From: Theileria orientalis strain Shintoku
Lineage: Eukaryota; Apicomplexa; Aconoidasida; Piroplasmida; Theileriidae
Assembly (NCBI RefSeq): GCF_000740895.1
Contig: NC_025262.1
Span: 860,001-924,000 of the forward strand
Direction: 5' to 3'
Length of the DNA: 64,000 bases
This document shows, one piece after another, positions 48,589 to 59,351 of the stretch (positions are counted from its first letter, which is position 1; every line of letters begins with the position of its first letter). The notes under the pieces are model-generated. The model ran no database searches, was not told the DNA's origin, and saw nothing but the letters and a program-made list of their open reading frames with translations. Both the position numbers and the translations under genes were made by a program.

Positions 48589-50389
48589 CTAGGCGGTTCT
48601 GAGTGCCAGTGCGATTTTACACAAATTCGCCAACAACTTCCTGAAGAGCTTGGCAATATATCCACTTACTCTAGCTGCAGCTGCGAAGTGAGTCCGTTGA
48701 CCATGACCATGTGCGCAAGTGCAACGCTCTATTAGTTACAGTTAACATAATTAGTAGTAGCAGCATAAGTAGTAGTATTAGTAGTAGTAGTAGCAACATA
48801 AGCAGTTAACGATGGCTAATTCTTTGTATGTAAATAAATATGTGTGTGTGTATATAAACGTGTGTGTATACGTATTAAGGTGTAATTTATGTAAATATAT
48901 ATGTATAGATGTGTAAATGGACAAATAGGTGTATAGGTGTTTGTGAATAGCAGGTATCTATTGGAAACGTTACCTTAATGTATTCCAGCACGACATGTTC
49001 AGGGGCATCCAGTGTTTTAAGCACACTTCTAATTGTGACTACGGTAACAATTAAAACAAAGATTAGATGATTACTGTAATGATAGTAACAACAGCTATTG
49101 GTATGAACTGTACCTATAATGTCAAGGGGCGAGTGTCCCAAATCTAACAACTCCACTGCCTTTTCATGGGCCTAAACATTGCAATTACTACGGGTTGAAC
49201 GACAATACATTGGCCGTAGCAGCGGCTGTGTCATAGTGTTAGTGGTAGATTATGGCTTACGCTTCTCCAGTTTCCACAAAGACAGTCGCCGAGCATCTTC
49301 TGTATCAAATCCGGCGATGGAATGTCACACACCTAGAATGCAGTGAGGCGAAATAAGATAAGTGAACGGCTAAAAGGGCAAACGTCAGTTTTAAACCTAC
49401 TTTAAACACATTCTCCTTAGTAACAACTTTAAATCCGGCAGAAACTATTTGTAAGTTGTTCACGGCCTAAATTTGGGTTAATTGCCCCTTGAACTCCAAT
49501 GAGAGTTAGCAGCGGCATTGTGCACTTACTCTCCTTAAGTCGCCGTCCGCTGAGAACAGGAGCGCCTCCATGCCCTCGTTGGTGTAATTCAGGTTCTCCA
49601 TGCCACAAATGTCAACAAGTCTCTTCAGTATCTAAGGCACCAATGTTAGATGTTTTAAAAACGTTCCACAAAATAAATAGAAATTCGTATTTAGTAGATA
49701 ATGTGAGTATACACAGCGATTGGCACTTAAGATACCTGGTCGTCCTTTAGTTTCGAGTATCTAATTACTGCACATCTGCTCTGAATCGGCTCAATTATCT
49801 TCGTGGACTGGTTGCAGGCCAACGCAAATCTCGTCGTGTTTGAGTATATCTCCATTATCCTCCTCAGAGCCTTAAGTTGTATCGTTAACCACTAACACAC
49901 GCATCGAGAAATACCTGTTGAGCAGCCTCGGTCATCGAGTCGACCTCGTCCAGAATTACTATTTTATGCTTGTTCGGCGGTAAAACCAGGGACTTTTTAG
50001 CGAAATTTTTTATACTCTCCCTTACTACTTCAACACCTCTAAGAGAAAATGAACTGCGCGGGCGTACCTGTCGTCGCTGGCATTCAGCTCGATAACTGCG
50101 TTTTTAAATTGCAAGCCCAGCATCTCCCTCGCCAAACACAACACTGATGTAGTTTTCCCGGTTCCTGGTGGCCCCTAAGGCAATCATTAACTGGGAGAAG
50201 AAACGTGGATGGTAGGCGGCACGGGTAGTCATTCAAAAACTAATTGCCACTAACACATAGCAGAAGATTCGGCATATTACCCTCCTTTGCAATGAATTGT
50301 AGTCTTTTCGTTATCTCGGGGTTCCCGATTATCTGATCGAGAGAATTAGGGCGGTACTTCTCTATCCATATGTCAATTTTGCTATCCAT
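48589..50389 (-). CDS. RFC2: Replication factor C small subunit, RFC2 (yeast Rfc4) type
   Basis: Eleven short exons, 50255-50389, 50068-50174, 49915-50038, 49736-49870, 49530-49631, 49401-49466, 49261-49332, 49114-49171, 48974-49038, 48670-48728, 48589-48640 (324 residues). Clamp loader AAA+ subunit that opens PCNA. Seen: [16 protein letters not shown], Walker [20 protein letters not shown], Walker B-like [14 protein letters not shown], the arginine-finger SRC in [23 protein letters not shown] and FKVCDIPSP. The acceptor for exon 9 (49038) was set to keep [13 protein letters not shown] in frame. The Walker B has Val where human RFC2 has Ala. Confidence 0.93.
48750..48803. repeat. TAG-type trinucleotide repeat in RFC2 intron
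   Basis: Imperfect TAG/TAGTAG tract in the intron between exons 9 and 10 of the RFC2 gene, next to a (TG)n tract around 48840-48870. Slippage-prone. Confidence 0.6.
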
Positions 50390-50559
50390 GGTAGAATCCA
50401 GCAAAATAGTGCTTTAAAATGGAAAAATATGCTATTTAAAATCTAAAATGGCTATTATTTAGGGGGGAATTTTCCCCTGGTCAAGATTGTGAATAGTGTG
50501 TTGGAACCACACCCACAACTGCAGATACATGAATACCGCGTATATGCAATCACTCCATA

Positions 50560-51975
50560 TTAGTCTGACTTTCTAGAATCGTAACTTCTCAGTATTGCAG
50601 GTCGTATTGTCACCTTTCCTGCCTCTAGAACTGCAAAGAATATGAATCCGCCGATGGTTAACCAGGACACTCTCAGTCCCAGACCCTTGAAAAGAGAGCC
50701 CGGTCCCTCGTCTGCTGCGATTTTGGTTAGACAATCCCATGTGCTTTTATACTACAGTGTTTGTTAATTCTCTGCTTCCATTCTACCGAAATACTACTGT
50801 ATCTATTGCTATGCGTGTTGTCCAGGTAAAGAATACTAGTTCTCTGTCCAATCATTTTGGCACTTACCAATCTATTTTTCCCCTGTGTCATCAATCGTGT
50901 TTTTGCGACATCCAAAGGGGTGGTTAAGGCTCCAGATATTCCTCCTAATAATCCATTATTACATTATTCGTGTTACGCTCTACACCATCCTAATCACGCT
51001 CACTTACCTGCAACTGAGCCACAAAGTGCTGACACTATTACATGCCCACTACTTCTGGACATATTTGTTTTATCTGCAATAAAGCAGGACAATTCTGAAT
51101 AAAATGAGTGTTTGTCTTACTGGTCGAGCGAGTATGTGTGTAACTAATTAAATGCAAATACTGTCCTTTAACATACGTGAAGCTGAATTTAGGGATCTAA
51201 ACTTTTCCCATAATACAAACTGAATTCCATCGAAGGGTATTTCACGCATAAGTGTGGAGAAGAATCCTGCGTAAAAGCCCCTGAATCCCTGCAGCCGTTG
51301 AATATTATAAAACGCCTCTGCAGTTCTAGTATACAACCCAGCTTGTAGTTGCTGTTTTACAACCTCAAAAGGGTTCCTATAAACATGTGATTATTTGTAT
51401 TAACCATGTGCTAGTATTATTTGTGAAGTGTTAGTACCTGATCACTAAGCTGGAAATTTGTCCAAATGTTGAACCAAGAAAATAAATAATAGGGAGCGGG
51501 AAAACAGCCTTTTTATCAGAATCTAAAATGAAATTAATAAATTTTAGAACATGAAGTGCATATAATTCAATATTTGTGGTATGCTTAACACGGTGTGTAT
51601 GATACCTTTATTGGCGTGTAATTTATCTTTAGTTAACTCATATATCCCATAAAAGGCTGCTGATGATGGTAAATCGCCACCGATTAACACAGCTAAGCCG
51701 GAATAGAGAGATGTACATCTGAAATTCCTGGAAGGTTTGTATACGATTTTATACTTTAGGAAATCAGGTTTATTCGGGAACAAAATCTCCTTTTTTACCT
51801 GAGATCTTGTTTTAAGTGTATCCAAGGGGTACAAGGATAAATCTGCCACAACTCCCGCGATACCTCCGCAAACAACGTTCGCTGTACAATAATTATAAGC
51901 AATTGGTGGTAAATATCACATAAATGTTCAGAAAATTTATTTATGATACAATATAAACATACCTACATGATCCAT
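50560..51975 (-). CDS. Mitochondrial S-adenosylmethionine carrier (SLC25)
   Basis: Seven exons: 51963-51975, 51606-51881, 51438-51522, 51177-51376, 51008-51073, 50868-50944, 50560-50751 (302 residues). Three SLC25 repeats show the PX(D/E)XX(K/R) signature: YPLDTLKTRSQ, NPFEVVKQQLQ, TPLDVAKTRLMTQ. The sequence TLMREIPFDGIQFVLWEKFR and DLPSSAAFYGIYELTK are close to the SAM carriers Pet8/SLC25A26 (MREIPF.IQF; P.AAFF..YE), so SAM uptake into mitochondria for RNA/protein methylation is the likely role. Repeat 1 carries an insertion of about 20 residues after KTRSQ (read through because no in-phase acceptor fits). Confidence 0.85.
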
Positions 51976-52153
51976 TATAATATAATACAACAATTAATTC
52001 ATTCTAACTAAAAATACTGAACAAGGTTTTGCCCTATGATGACAGACAAATATTTTAAAATAATTTTGTTAAATTGATATTTATTTAATGTGGTTAATCG
52101 TTATAGTAATGTGTTAATAAAATTTTCAAATTGAAGCCACTGGAACAATCAAA

Positions 52154-53556
52154 ATGTTAACTTCACTGATTAGACGTTTTTCTAGGGTATCCTCAGCCAA
52201 GCCGAGGCTAAACGATTTTCAAAACATAGTACATGTCAATGAAGATGTACGTTTTTATAAAAGAAATAATAATTTGCCTAACGTTGAGTCATATGATGAG
52301 GGTAAGTGGAATTTTATTTACACATTTCAAATATGTTGTAGAATCACGAGAAATTAGACGAGTTTTGAACAGCAAATTTATCAATAGAAGAAGAAATGAT
52401 AAAGGAAATGAGGAATTGGAATTTAATAGATTTAGCATCTATAATAGCAACAATATGGAAACACCGAACTCCTCTTCAACCACAAGAAATGAGTTTATTG
52501 AGGGCACTAAAAATATAAAAAGGGATGTAAGTGAATATAATTTTAATGTTGAGCCTGACGAATACTCCGAATTCGATAAATTTGAAAGTTTGAGGAGTAA
52601 TCCCAAGTATCAAGATTTGACACACGAAGAGAGGCAATATTTACAAGAGTTGGAAGTAAGATCGAAATTAAATGACCCCTTTAACAAATTGAACGCCAAT
52701 AAAGTGAAAGTTGATCCAGTAAGAGATGCAAAAGCACTTTTGAAGGACTCTGCTTTAGAGGTGAGTAGTACTAATTTATAGCACATTTAGGAAAGCCCCC
52801 GGGATTACACATCGCAAATCGAGTTCATAGGAGAGAATGAGGAAACAAACTTAATTGATAAAAGATTGGTGGAACAGAATAAGTTTGATGAAGTAGTATC
52901 GAGAATAAGAAATAAAATAAGAATAGAAAAGAAGCAAAACAGTGAAATAAATAAGCTGAGGATACCAAATGTTAATGGTAAGTGTTGAATGACAGTATTT
53001 TTATTTAGGGATCGTCGTGGACCCAATTAAGAAGCACGTGCTGAGAAGAGCCGCCAGGATAGGAACAATGTTGCACACACACATAGAACAGTTATTCACG
53101 TGTAACGACCCGGAATTCTTATATAAATACCTGAACGGGGCCTCGATAAGCATAAATCACGTGGTGATGCCCACGAGCAAGTCTACGGTGATCTGCTACT
53201 ACAACATACTGTCGAAGCATGATCCCAAGCAGGTCCAAAGGAGTTTGGATTTGGTGGCCCCAAGGGTCAGGTTTTTGATAGCAAGGAAGCTGGAACTGGG
53301 CTACACACCACCAGTAAGATTCATTAAGTACAACAAGAATGAGTTCGTGAACGTGAAGAGAAGGGCTCAAATGCTTGAAGCGGCCTTTAACTTGACGCTG
53401 GAGGGAACCAAGGATTATGACTCCAGTAATCTCATAGAAGGCGCCACAGAAGACGATGTTGAGGATAAGATCGTCATTCGAGACGATCAGATTACAAACG
53501 AGATGAATAAGGAGATACAAGATTCCTTCCACCGCAGATACTGTGGCTACCCATGA
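52154..53556 (+). CDS. RbfA-domain ribosome-binding factor, organellar
   Basis: Four exons: 52154-52301, 52342-52760, 52791-52977, 53009-53556 (433 residues). The N-terminus MLTSLIRRFSRVSSAKPR is a plausible mitochondrial (or apicoplast) targeting segment. After a charged, partly disordered region comes the RbfA-like fold: RRAARIGTMLHTHIEQLF, ISINHVVMPTSKSTVICYY, DLVAPRVRFLIARKLELGY and VRFIKY, comparable to RbfA (R...I...L...I, I..V.V..D...A.VYV, ...R..+...L.L...P.L.F). RbfA binds the small-subunit rRNA 3' region during maturation. The long N-terminal extension is unlike bacterial RbfA (~130 aa). Confidence 0.8.
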
Positions 53557-53715
53557 TGTACTTTATATTTCATAATATTTTTATTTCAAAACATTTTTGT
53601 ATATTACAACTGCTAATAGCTAATATTAATTTGATTTTCTTTGGTTTTAATTTATAAATCGCTTTAAATTCATCGTTTTTAGTCGTATGTAGTTTTTCGC
53701 TGAATATATGATAAA

Positions 53716-54501
53716 ATGAGGAAACTCAAGTACCATGAGCAGAAATTGCTCAAGAAAACAAACTTTTTTGACTGGAAGAGTGCCGATACGCACAGAGAGA
53801 CTAAAATATTGCGAAGATACATGATACAGAACCCAGAAGACTACCATAAGTAACTAACTACCTATTCCTGAGTTTCCATACCAATTTTAATTATGGATTT
53901 GTTAATGTGTGTATTTTAATTTTATGTAAACTAGTATCAACTGCGACTTAGGTACAACAAGCTGGTTGGATATATTACTAAGTTGACTAGCGACTTGAGG
54001 AAGCTTCCCGAGGACGATCCATTCAGAATTAAGATGACGGACGATTTGCTGGAAAAATTGTAAGTCACTCGTTGAAATTTTAGACTAATTAGTGCTTATA
54101 GGTATCAAATGGGACTCATTTCAACGAAGTCGAATTTGGAAGTCTGCGAGAGGATCTCGGCGTCAGTTTTTTGCAGAAGAAGGCTGGCCGTCGTGCTTGT
54201 AACACGAAAGTTCTGCCAACATTTAACACAAGCGGTGACTTTCATTGAACAAGGACGTAAGCACATACCTAATATATGAAATTGGTTTCCAGTTAGTTAA
54301 CAACGAGTGATTAAATTAAAAAATCTATTGACAAATATAATTTTAGATGTAAAGGTTGGAGTGGACGTAGTGAACAATCCAGCGTACCACGTTACGAGGA
54401 ACATGGAGGACCACATAACATGGTCACAAGGATCGAAGATCAGGGAGAAGATAGCCCAATTCACAGGAACCACAGACGACTTCGAACTGCTAGGAAATTA
54501 A
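53716..54501 (+). CDS. IMP3: U3 snoRNP protein IMP3 (S4 domain)
   Basis: Four exons: 53716-53849, 53952-54059, 54102-54256, 54347-54501 (183 residues, human 184). IMP3 belongs to the SSU processome with MPP10 and IMP4 and helps U3 pair with pre-18S rRNA. Seen: MRKLKYHEQKLLKKTNFFDW, ILRRYMIQNPEDYHKYNKL, the uS4-like LEKLYQMGLISTKSNLEVCER, SASVFCRRRLAVVLV, FIEQGHVKVGVDVVNNPAY and HVTRNMEDHITW. All conserved blocks are present; the second exon-2 donor (GTAAGT at 54060) is in phase. Confidence 0.95.
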
Positions 54502-54924
54502 CACGGAAGGCCACTAGAACTGCAAATGTATCGCTTACTAAGGCTTATATCGCAATTTAACTGAAAGTGTATACATCACCCAAAACACATTTGGCATCTG
54601 ACCAAAACTGTCACTCGCAAACCCACTAATATGTGTATAAATTCACGTTTCTGATTATTGTTAGTCTTTGGAGGCTCGCTTGTGTGTACTAAGCGGTAGA
54701 TTCTTCCTCCCCATGTTGATTCCATACCGTCTCCCCATCGGCTAGGATTTAAGCTCTTACTTACATTGTTATATTGAAAAACTTTATCGGAGCATACAAA
54801 TATATTGACGTAATAATCTGTTAAACTAGAACAGCTAAATCTTCATTTTCCTATTGGGTTTCTCAGTTAATCTAGAATTCCCAGTATTCAAGGTATATAC
54901 ATAACGCAATACATATAAAGTAAA
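54502..54924. other. Spacer upstream of RPS28
   Basis: No coding signal. It should hold the RPS28 promoter and any 5' UTR; nothing structured recognised. Confidence 0.55.
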
Positions 54925-55128
54925 ATGGAGCAGCCTAAGCTGGCGAAGGTGAACAAGATTCTGGGAAGAACGGGAAGTCGCGGAGGAGTGACGCAGGTCA
55001 GAGTCGACTTCATGGGAGAGTCGGGCTGGGAGGGCCGTACTCTCATAAGGAACGTCAAGGGCCCCGTTCGCGAGGGCGATATTCTGGCGCTGCTCGAAAC
55101 CGAGCGCGAGGCCAGAAGATTGAGGTGA
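54925..55128 (+). CDS. RPS28: Ribosomal protein eS28
   Basis: 67 residues in one exon, the usual eS28 length. Small-subunit protein at the mRNA exit/E-site area. The family signature [17 protein letters not shown] is intact, as are [17 protein letters not shown] and the acidic-basic end [15 protein letters not shown] at 54925 is the first in frame. Confidence 0.98.
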   Translation: MEQPKLAKVNKILGRTGSRGGVTQVRVDFMGESGWEGRTLIRNVKGPVREGDILALLETEREARRLR

Positions 55129-55390
55129 AAATGCACGATCTTTGAGCGTTTAATTTAGTTCTATACACCATACACGACTACGTACTTTTAGGCTTTAACG
55201 TTTACATATATCCATGGCTACTTGCACAAGATACCATCTGATATTTAAGAGACATACACCAGTGCCTGCCATTGTTATTTCGTGGATGGGCTGTTACGAT
55301 GTCGGAGCAGAGTGGATAGAAGAGCGGTGTAAACAAGGGTAGGAGATTAGAGGGGCGTTTATGACATCTGTAGTCGGTTAAGCACTTACG

Positions 55391-57542
55391 TTAGGTTGTG
55401 TATCTGGAGGAACCCCTGCGGGCTCTGAAGGGCCTGGCGGTGTGCCTCCCGCGAGGAGTGAACCTGGGCTTCCTGTACGGCACGTGGGACCCGGCGTGGT
55501 CGCCGTCGCCGTCGGCCTCGAACTCGTGGCTGCGGTGGCTGCCCTGGTTCCCGTGGTTGTCCTGATTCCCTTGGTCAACCTGGTTTCCGTTGGTGGCATG
55601 GCCACCATTGCTCATCTGGTCGCTATGGCTGCTGAGGCTACGGTGGCTACCGTTGCTGATCTGGTTGCCATTGTTCCCATAATTGCCATGGTTGCCGTGG
55701 TTACTGTGGTTACCGTGTTCGTTGGCGTAGTGGTGGGCAGGCGGGTGGCCGTTGTGCTCCACTGGGTGTGCGCCCGGGAACTCGTGGGAGTCCCTGTGGT
55801 TAACCCTGCCGTAGGCCGTCTTCTTATACCCCGGCCTGCCCTGCTGGCCCGGATGCCTGCCGTAGTGCGGCCTTTCGTTCTCCGCGTACTCCCTGACGCC
55901 GTTGGTCCTGCCGTTGTACTCGCTGCCGGGCTTGGAGGCGGTTCTCGGCGCTGACCTCGGGGACTGCTCGGGGCTGCTCCTGCCATCGCTGCCTGGCTCG
56001 AAGGAATCCTTGCTCGTCGACCTTTCGAAGTTGAGCTTCTGGTTCGCGTCGATGTTGAACTTGCTCGCGACTCCCTCCTGATTGTCCCTCGGAGTCCCCT
56101 TGGCCTCGACGCTGGTGTCGACACTCTCCTGGGGAGTGTCCGGCGCCTCCGGCTCAAAGGACGGGGTCTTCGAAGCGGAGTCATTGGTCAACTTCGTTGA
56201 GGACCTTGAGAACGCATGGGACGACCTGGATGAGAACCTTCCCGAATAACTCGGTTTCCTCTCGTCGGACTCGAGGTTCCTCACGAACTCGTCGTTCTGG
56301 TAGAAGGCCTCCTGCACACTTCCGTCCCTCTTCACTATCTTAAAGTTTCCTGACATCTTCCCCTCTCGGTAGTAGCCCTTGTGCGTGATGAAGTCTCCGC
56401 TCCTCCAGGTCGTCGTTCCGTGTCCGTGTTTCAGGCCGTTTCTAAAGCCTCCCGTGTACGTCTCTCCGTGCGGCCACTGCATCTTTCCGATGCCTGTTAT
56501 CATGTTGTTGTTGAAGTGCCCCTCGTAATGCGTTCCGTCCGACTTTTTCAGTTCTCCGTGGCCCGACCGCTTATTGTGCCTGAGTTGCGTTATTAACCCT
56601 TTACCTTAACTCTTGCATACGATAACTATGATTCTAATGGCTACATTCTTACTTAAAGTTGCCCATAAACACGGTTCCGTCGTTGAACCTCTCCACTCCG
56701 TATCCGTGTCTAGAACCGTAGCTCCATGATCCATCATAGCTATATTTATTTGTTATTTTCATGGGTTTACTATGTGTATGTATCCTAAGTCACTTACACA
56801 TCTCCGTTTTTGAACTGGAGTATGCCCTTGCCGTGCCTCTTCCCTCCTGAGTACATGCCCTTATACAGGTCTCCACTTAGCGTGAGCATCTCTCCGGGTC
56901 CTATGCGTGTTTTAGCCATGTTTTATGAGTGTGTGTTAAATTTAAGCTAGTTTACCTTCAAATTGTCCATTGCAAAAGCCGCCTATGTACTGCGAACCGT
57001 TCACCAAGAACAAATGGCCAGTTCCGTCATAAACATTGTTCTAAACATTTTTATTCACATTATGAAGTAGTTTATATGTGACTATGAGTCTATTCGGTGT
57101 GAATACGATATCCTTCATAAATTGTCATACCTTCCATTCCCCAAAGTAAACGGTACCGTCAGGGATTAAAACAGGCGGCAACCGCACTCTATCCTCAGGA
57201 TTGTTTGCTCTAAAGAGTTTTTCGAGAGGCCTGACTGGTATTTTCAGTTCCCTAGACAATTTTTCAAGATCCCACTTATTAGGCTCTGTGGTCCCGAAAG
57301 CAGATAAAACAAATTTATGATCGGCCTTCTCAAGGATAAATTGTTCTAAAAAATATTATATATGCGTATGTGTCGGCGTGTTTCAGTAAAAAGAAGGTGG
57401 TTTTAGCAAATTTGAGAGTATGTGAATATCAATGAGCTAAATTCTTACCAACAAGTGACCGTTCTTCAGGAGGAGTGAATTTGAGAAAGCTTGTGGGTTT
57501 TGTAACCGCTGCGAATCTGGGTTTTGAACAAAGGGTACCCAT
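55391..57542 (-). CDS. MORN-repeat protein with N-acylation motif
   Basis: Six exons: 57449-57542, 57131-57345, 56956-57040, 56798-56900, 56653-56739, 55391-56579 (590 residues). The start MGTLCSKP has Gly2 plus Cys5, the classic pattern for N-myristoylation with palmitoylation. Then about eight MORN-type repeats (YFGEWKNNVYDGTG, YIGGFCNGQFEG, YKGMYSGGKRHGKG, MGNFKHNKRSGHG, YEGHFNNNMITGIGK, YTGGFRNGLKHGHG). MORN proteins commonly sit at membranes or at the basal complex or cortex of apicomplexans. The last 250 residues are low-complexity: Ser/Glu-rich, then His/Asn/Gly-rich around 55560-55770, then Arg-rich up to ARRGSSRYTT. A cortical (IMC or plasma-membrane) site is inference. Confidence 0.82.
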
Positions 57543-57987
57543 TTATTAAAACAACAATTGTTAAATGACTACGAGATTAATGTAAATTTTTATATGTAGA
57601 AGATACTGTTTTAAATAGTAACGAGGTGTTAAAAATACATTGTAGACGAAAAAACAAAAGGGTTCAGAGAAACAGTGTATAATTATACTACATCACATTT
57701 AATTTACCACACTAAAATACTGAATCCTGAATCTAGGTCAATCCACAAAGTATTTGGTTTCCTTCTTTCGATTTAATTATATTTAAAATTGTGTTTTATT
57801 TATATCATGCTTTTGTTAGTTTCTGTTTTAGTTTCTAACAATTTATCATGCCGCTTTCTTGAATCGCACACTATCACTTTTTTAGACTTTCAGTGATAGT
57901 CTTTGTTATAAATTGGACCTTTGACCTCATTTGTCCGTGTTTAAATGTAAATAATTTGTTAAGAATCTTCAGTTAAGGCCATTGTAG
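57543..57987. other. Divergent spacer between MORN and NBP35 genes
   Basis: AT-rich non-coding DNA between two 5' ends; presumed bidirectional promoter region. Confidence 0.6.
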
Positions 57988-59158
57988 ATGAATGATAACA
58001 AAAATAGCAACTCTTCCTACTGGAGCAGGTTTTTGGGCTTTCTTTACGAGTATAGAAACGATTTTAAGATTATCGCATTTATCGCAGCTTACCATTACTT
58101 TCAAAAGTACGCCTGTAAGCCCAAAGCGCCTCAATTTGGTACGTTTCTTGCACATAAATCACGGTTCAGACGACTCTGATGTTCCCGAATCGTGCCCGGG
58201 GCCAGGCACAGAGAAGGCAGGTACGCTAAGCGGACTAAAATGGCGCTTTAATTATTTTTAGGCCGGAGCGCTTCATGCGAAGGCTGCCCTAATAAGGCCT
58301 TCTGCTCCTCCAGTAACCCTAATACTGAGGATGCTGGGACCAAAAACTGCCTGAGGAACGTCGAGAACATTATAATCGTAGCCTCTGGCAAGGGCGGAGT
58401 CGGCAAGTCCACGGTGGCCACACAGCTGGCGTTCTCGCTGGACCGCCTCGGCAAGAAGGTGGGCCTGCTGGACGTCGACATCACGGGCCCCTCAGTGCCC
58501 TCGATGACGGGGACCACGGGCGAGGAGGTCTTCGAGTCGCTCCTCGGCTGGACCCCAGTCTACGTCGACAACCTCAGCGTCATGTCGATCGGGTACCTGA
58601 TGAGCGACCACGAGAGCTCCATAAGCTGGCGCGGCGCCAAGAAGGACGCACTGATAAAGAAGTTCCTGACCAGCGTGAACTGGGGAGAGCTGGACTACCT
58701 GGTCATAGACACGCCGCCGGGCACCTCCGACGAGCACATCACGCTGGTCAACACGCTCAAGACGCTGGTGAAGGACGGCTCAGGGTTCAGGAGGGTCCGA
58801 AGCATACTGGTGACCACGCCCCAAAAAAGGGCGCTGGACGACGCAAAGCGCAGCGCTCAGTTCTGGTAAGCTACCAGTTTTAACGTTTAATTTTAGCAAC
58901 GACCTCGGCGTCGAGATCCTGATGCTGGTGGAGAACATGGCCAACTCGTTTTTCGACAAGTTCGGCAGTGAGCGCAGGCCCGGCGATGGCAGCGCCGGCA
59001 ACTCCCGGTTGATGCTGGAGGTGTGCGACAGGTACAACATTAGGAGGCACGTCAGGGTCGACTCCGATCCCGCCATCACCGAGGCCGGCGAGTCTGGGTC
59101 GTTTGTCGCTGAAAACAACCCGTTCATGGCCATCGCAAGGTCAATTTTAGAAATGTGA
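57988..59158 (+). CDS. NBP35: Cytosolic Fe-S assembly P-loop NTPase NBP35, membrane-anchored form
   Basis: Four exons: 57988-58138, 58170-58220, 58262-58865, 58897-59158 (355 residues). NBP35 is the CIA scaffold that binds Fe-S clusters. N-terminal four-Cys motif is intact: SCPGPGTEKAGRSASCEGC then PNKAFC (spacing CX13CX2CX5C). P-loop is GKGGVGKST, with DVDITGPSVPSM, ISWRGAKKDALI and VIDTPPGTSDEH. It starts with a membrane-type segment (FKIIAFIAAYHYF) not found in yeast or human NBP35; T. gondii NBP35 is known to be anchored in the outer mitochondrial membrane by such a segment. The C-terminal CPXC motif that bridges NBP35/CFD1 clusters is missing: after VENMA comes NSFFDKFG and no Cys. Confidence 0.9.
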
Positions 59159-59351
59159 ATGTGCATTGTCGTACTGATGCCCACACGTATACCTTTACCC
59201 TATGAATACACTTACACGGTGTATACAGCTATATGGCAGATACACTTATATCATGGAGACATTAACACGACGAATGCACTTACAAGTTGTGTATGTTTAC
59301 AAAATAAATAGTTGATAAGTTACAGTTGGCACCTATGCCTGAGCAGATTGC

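Noticed and set aside
51799..51800. Intron at the GTAAAA after KTRSQ in the SAM carrier
   Set aside because: No downstream acceptor keeps the phase of the following carrier sequence; read-through is needed.
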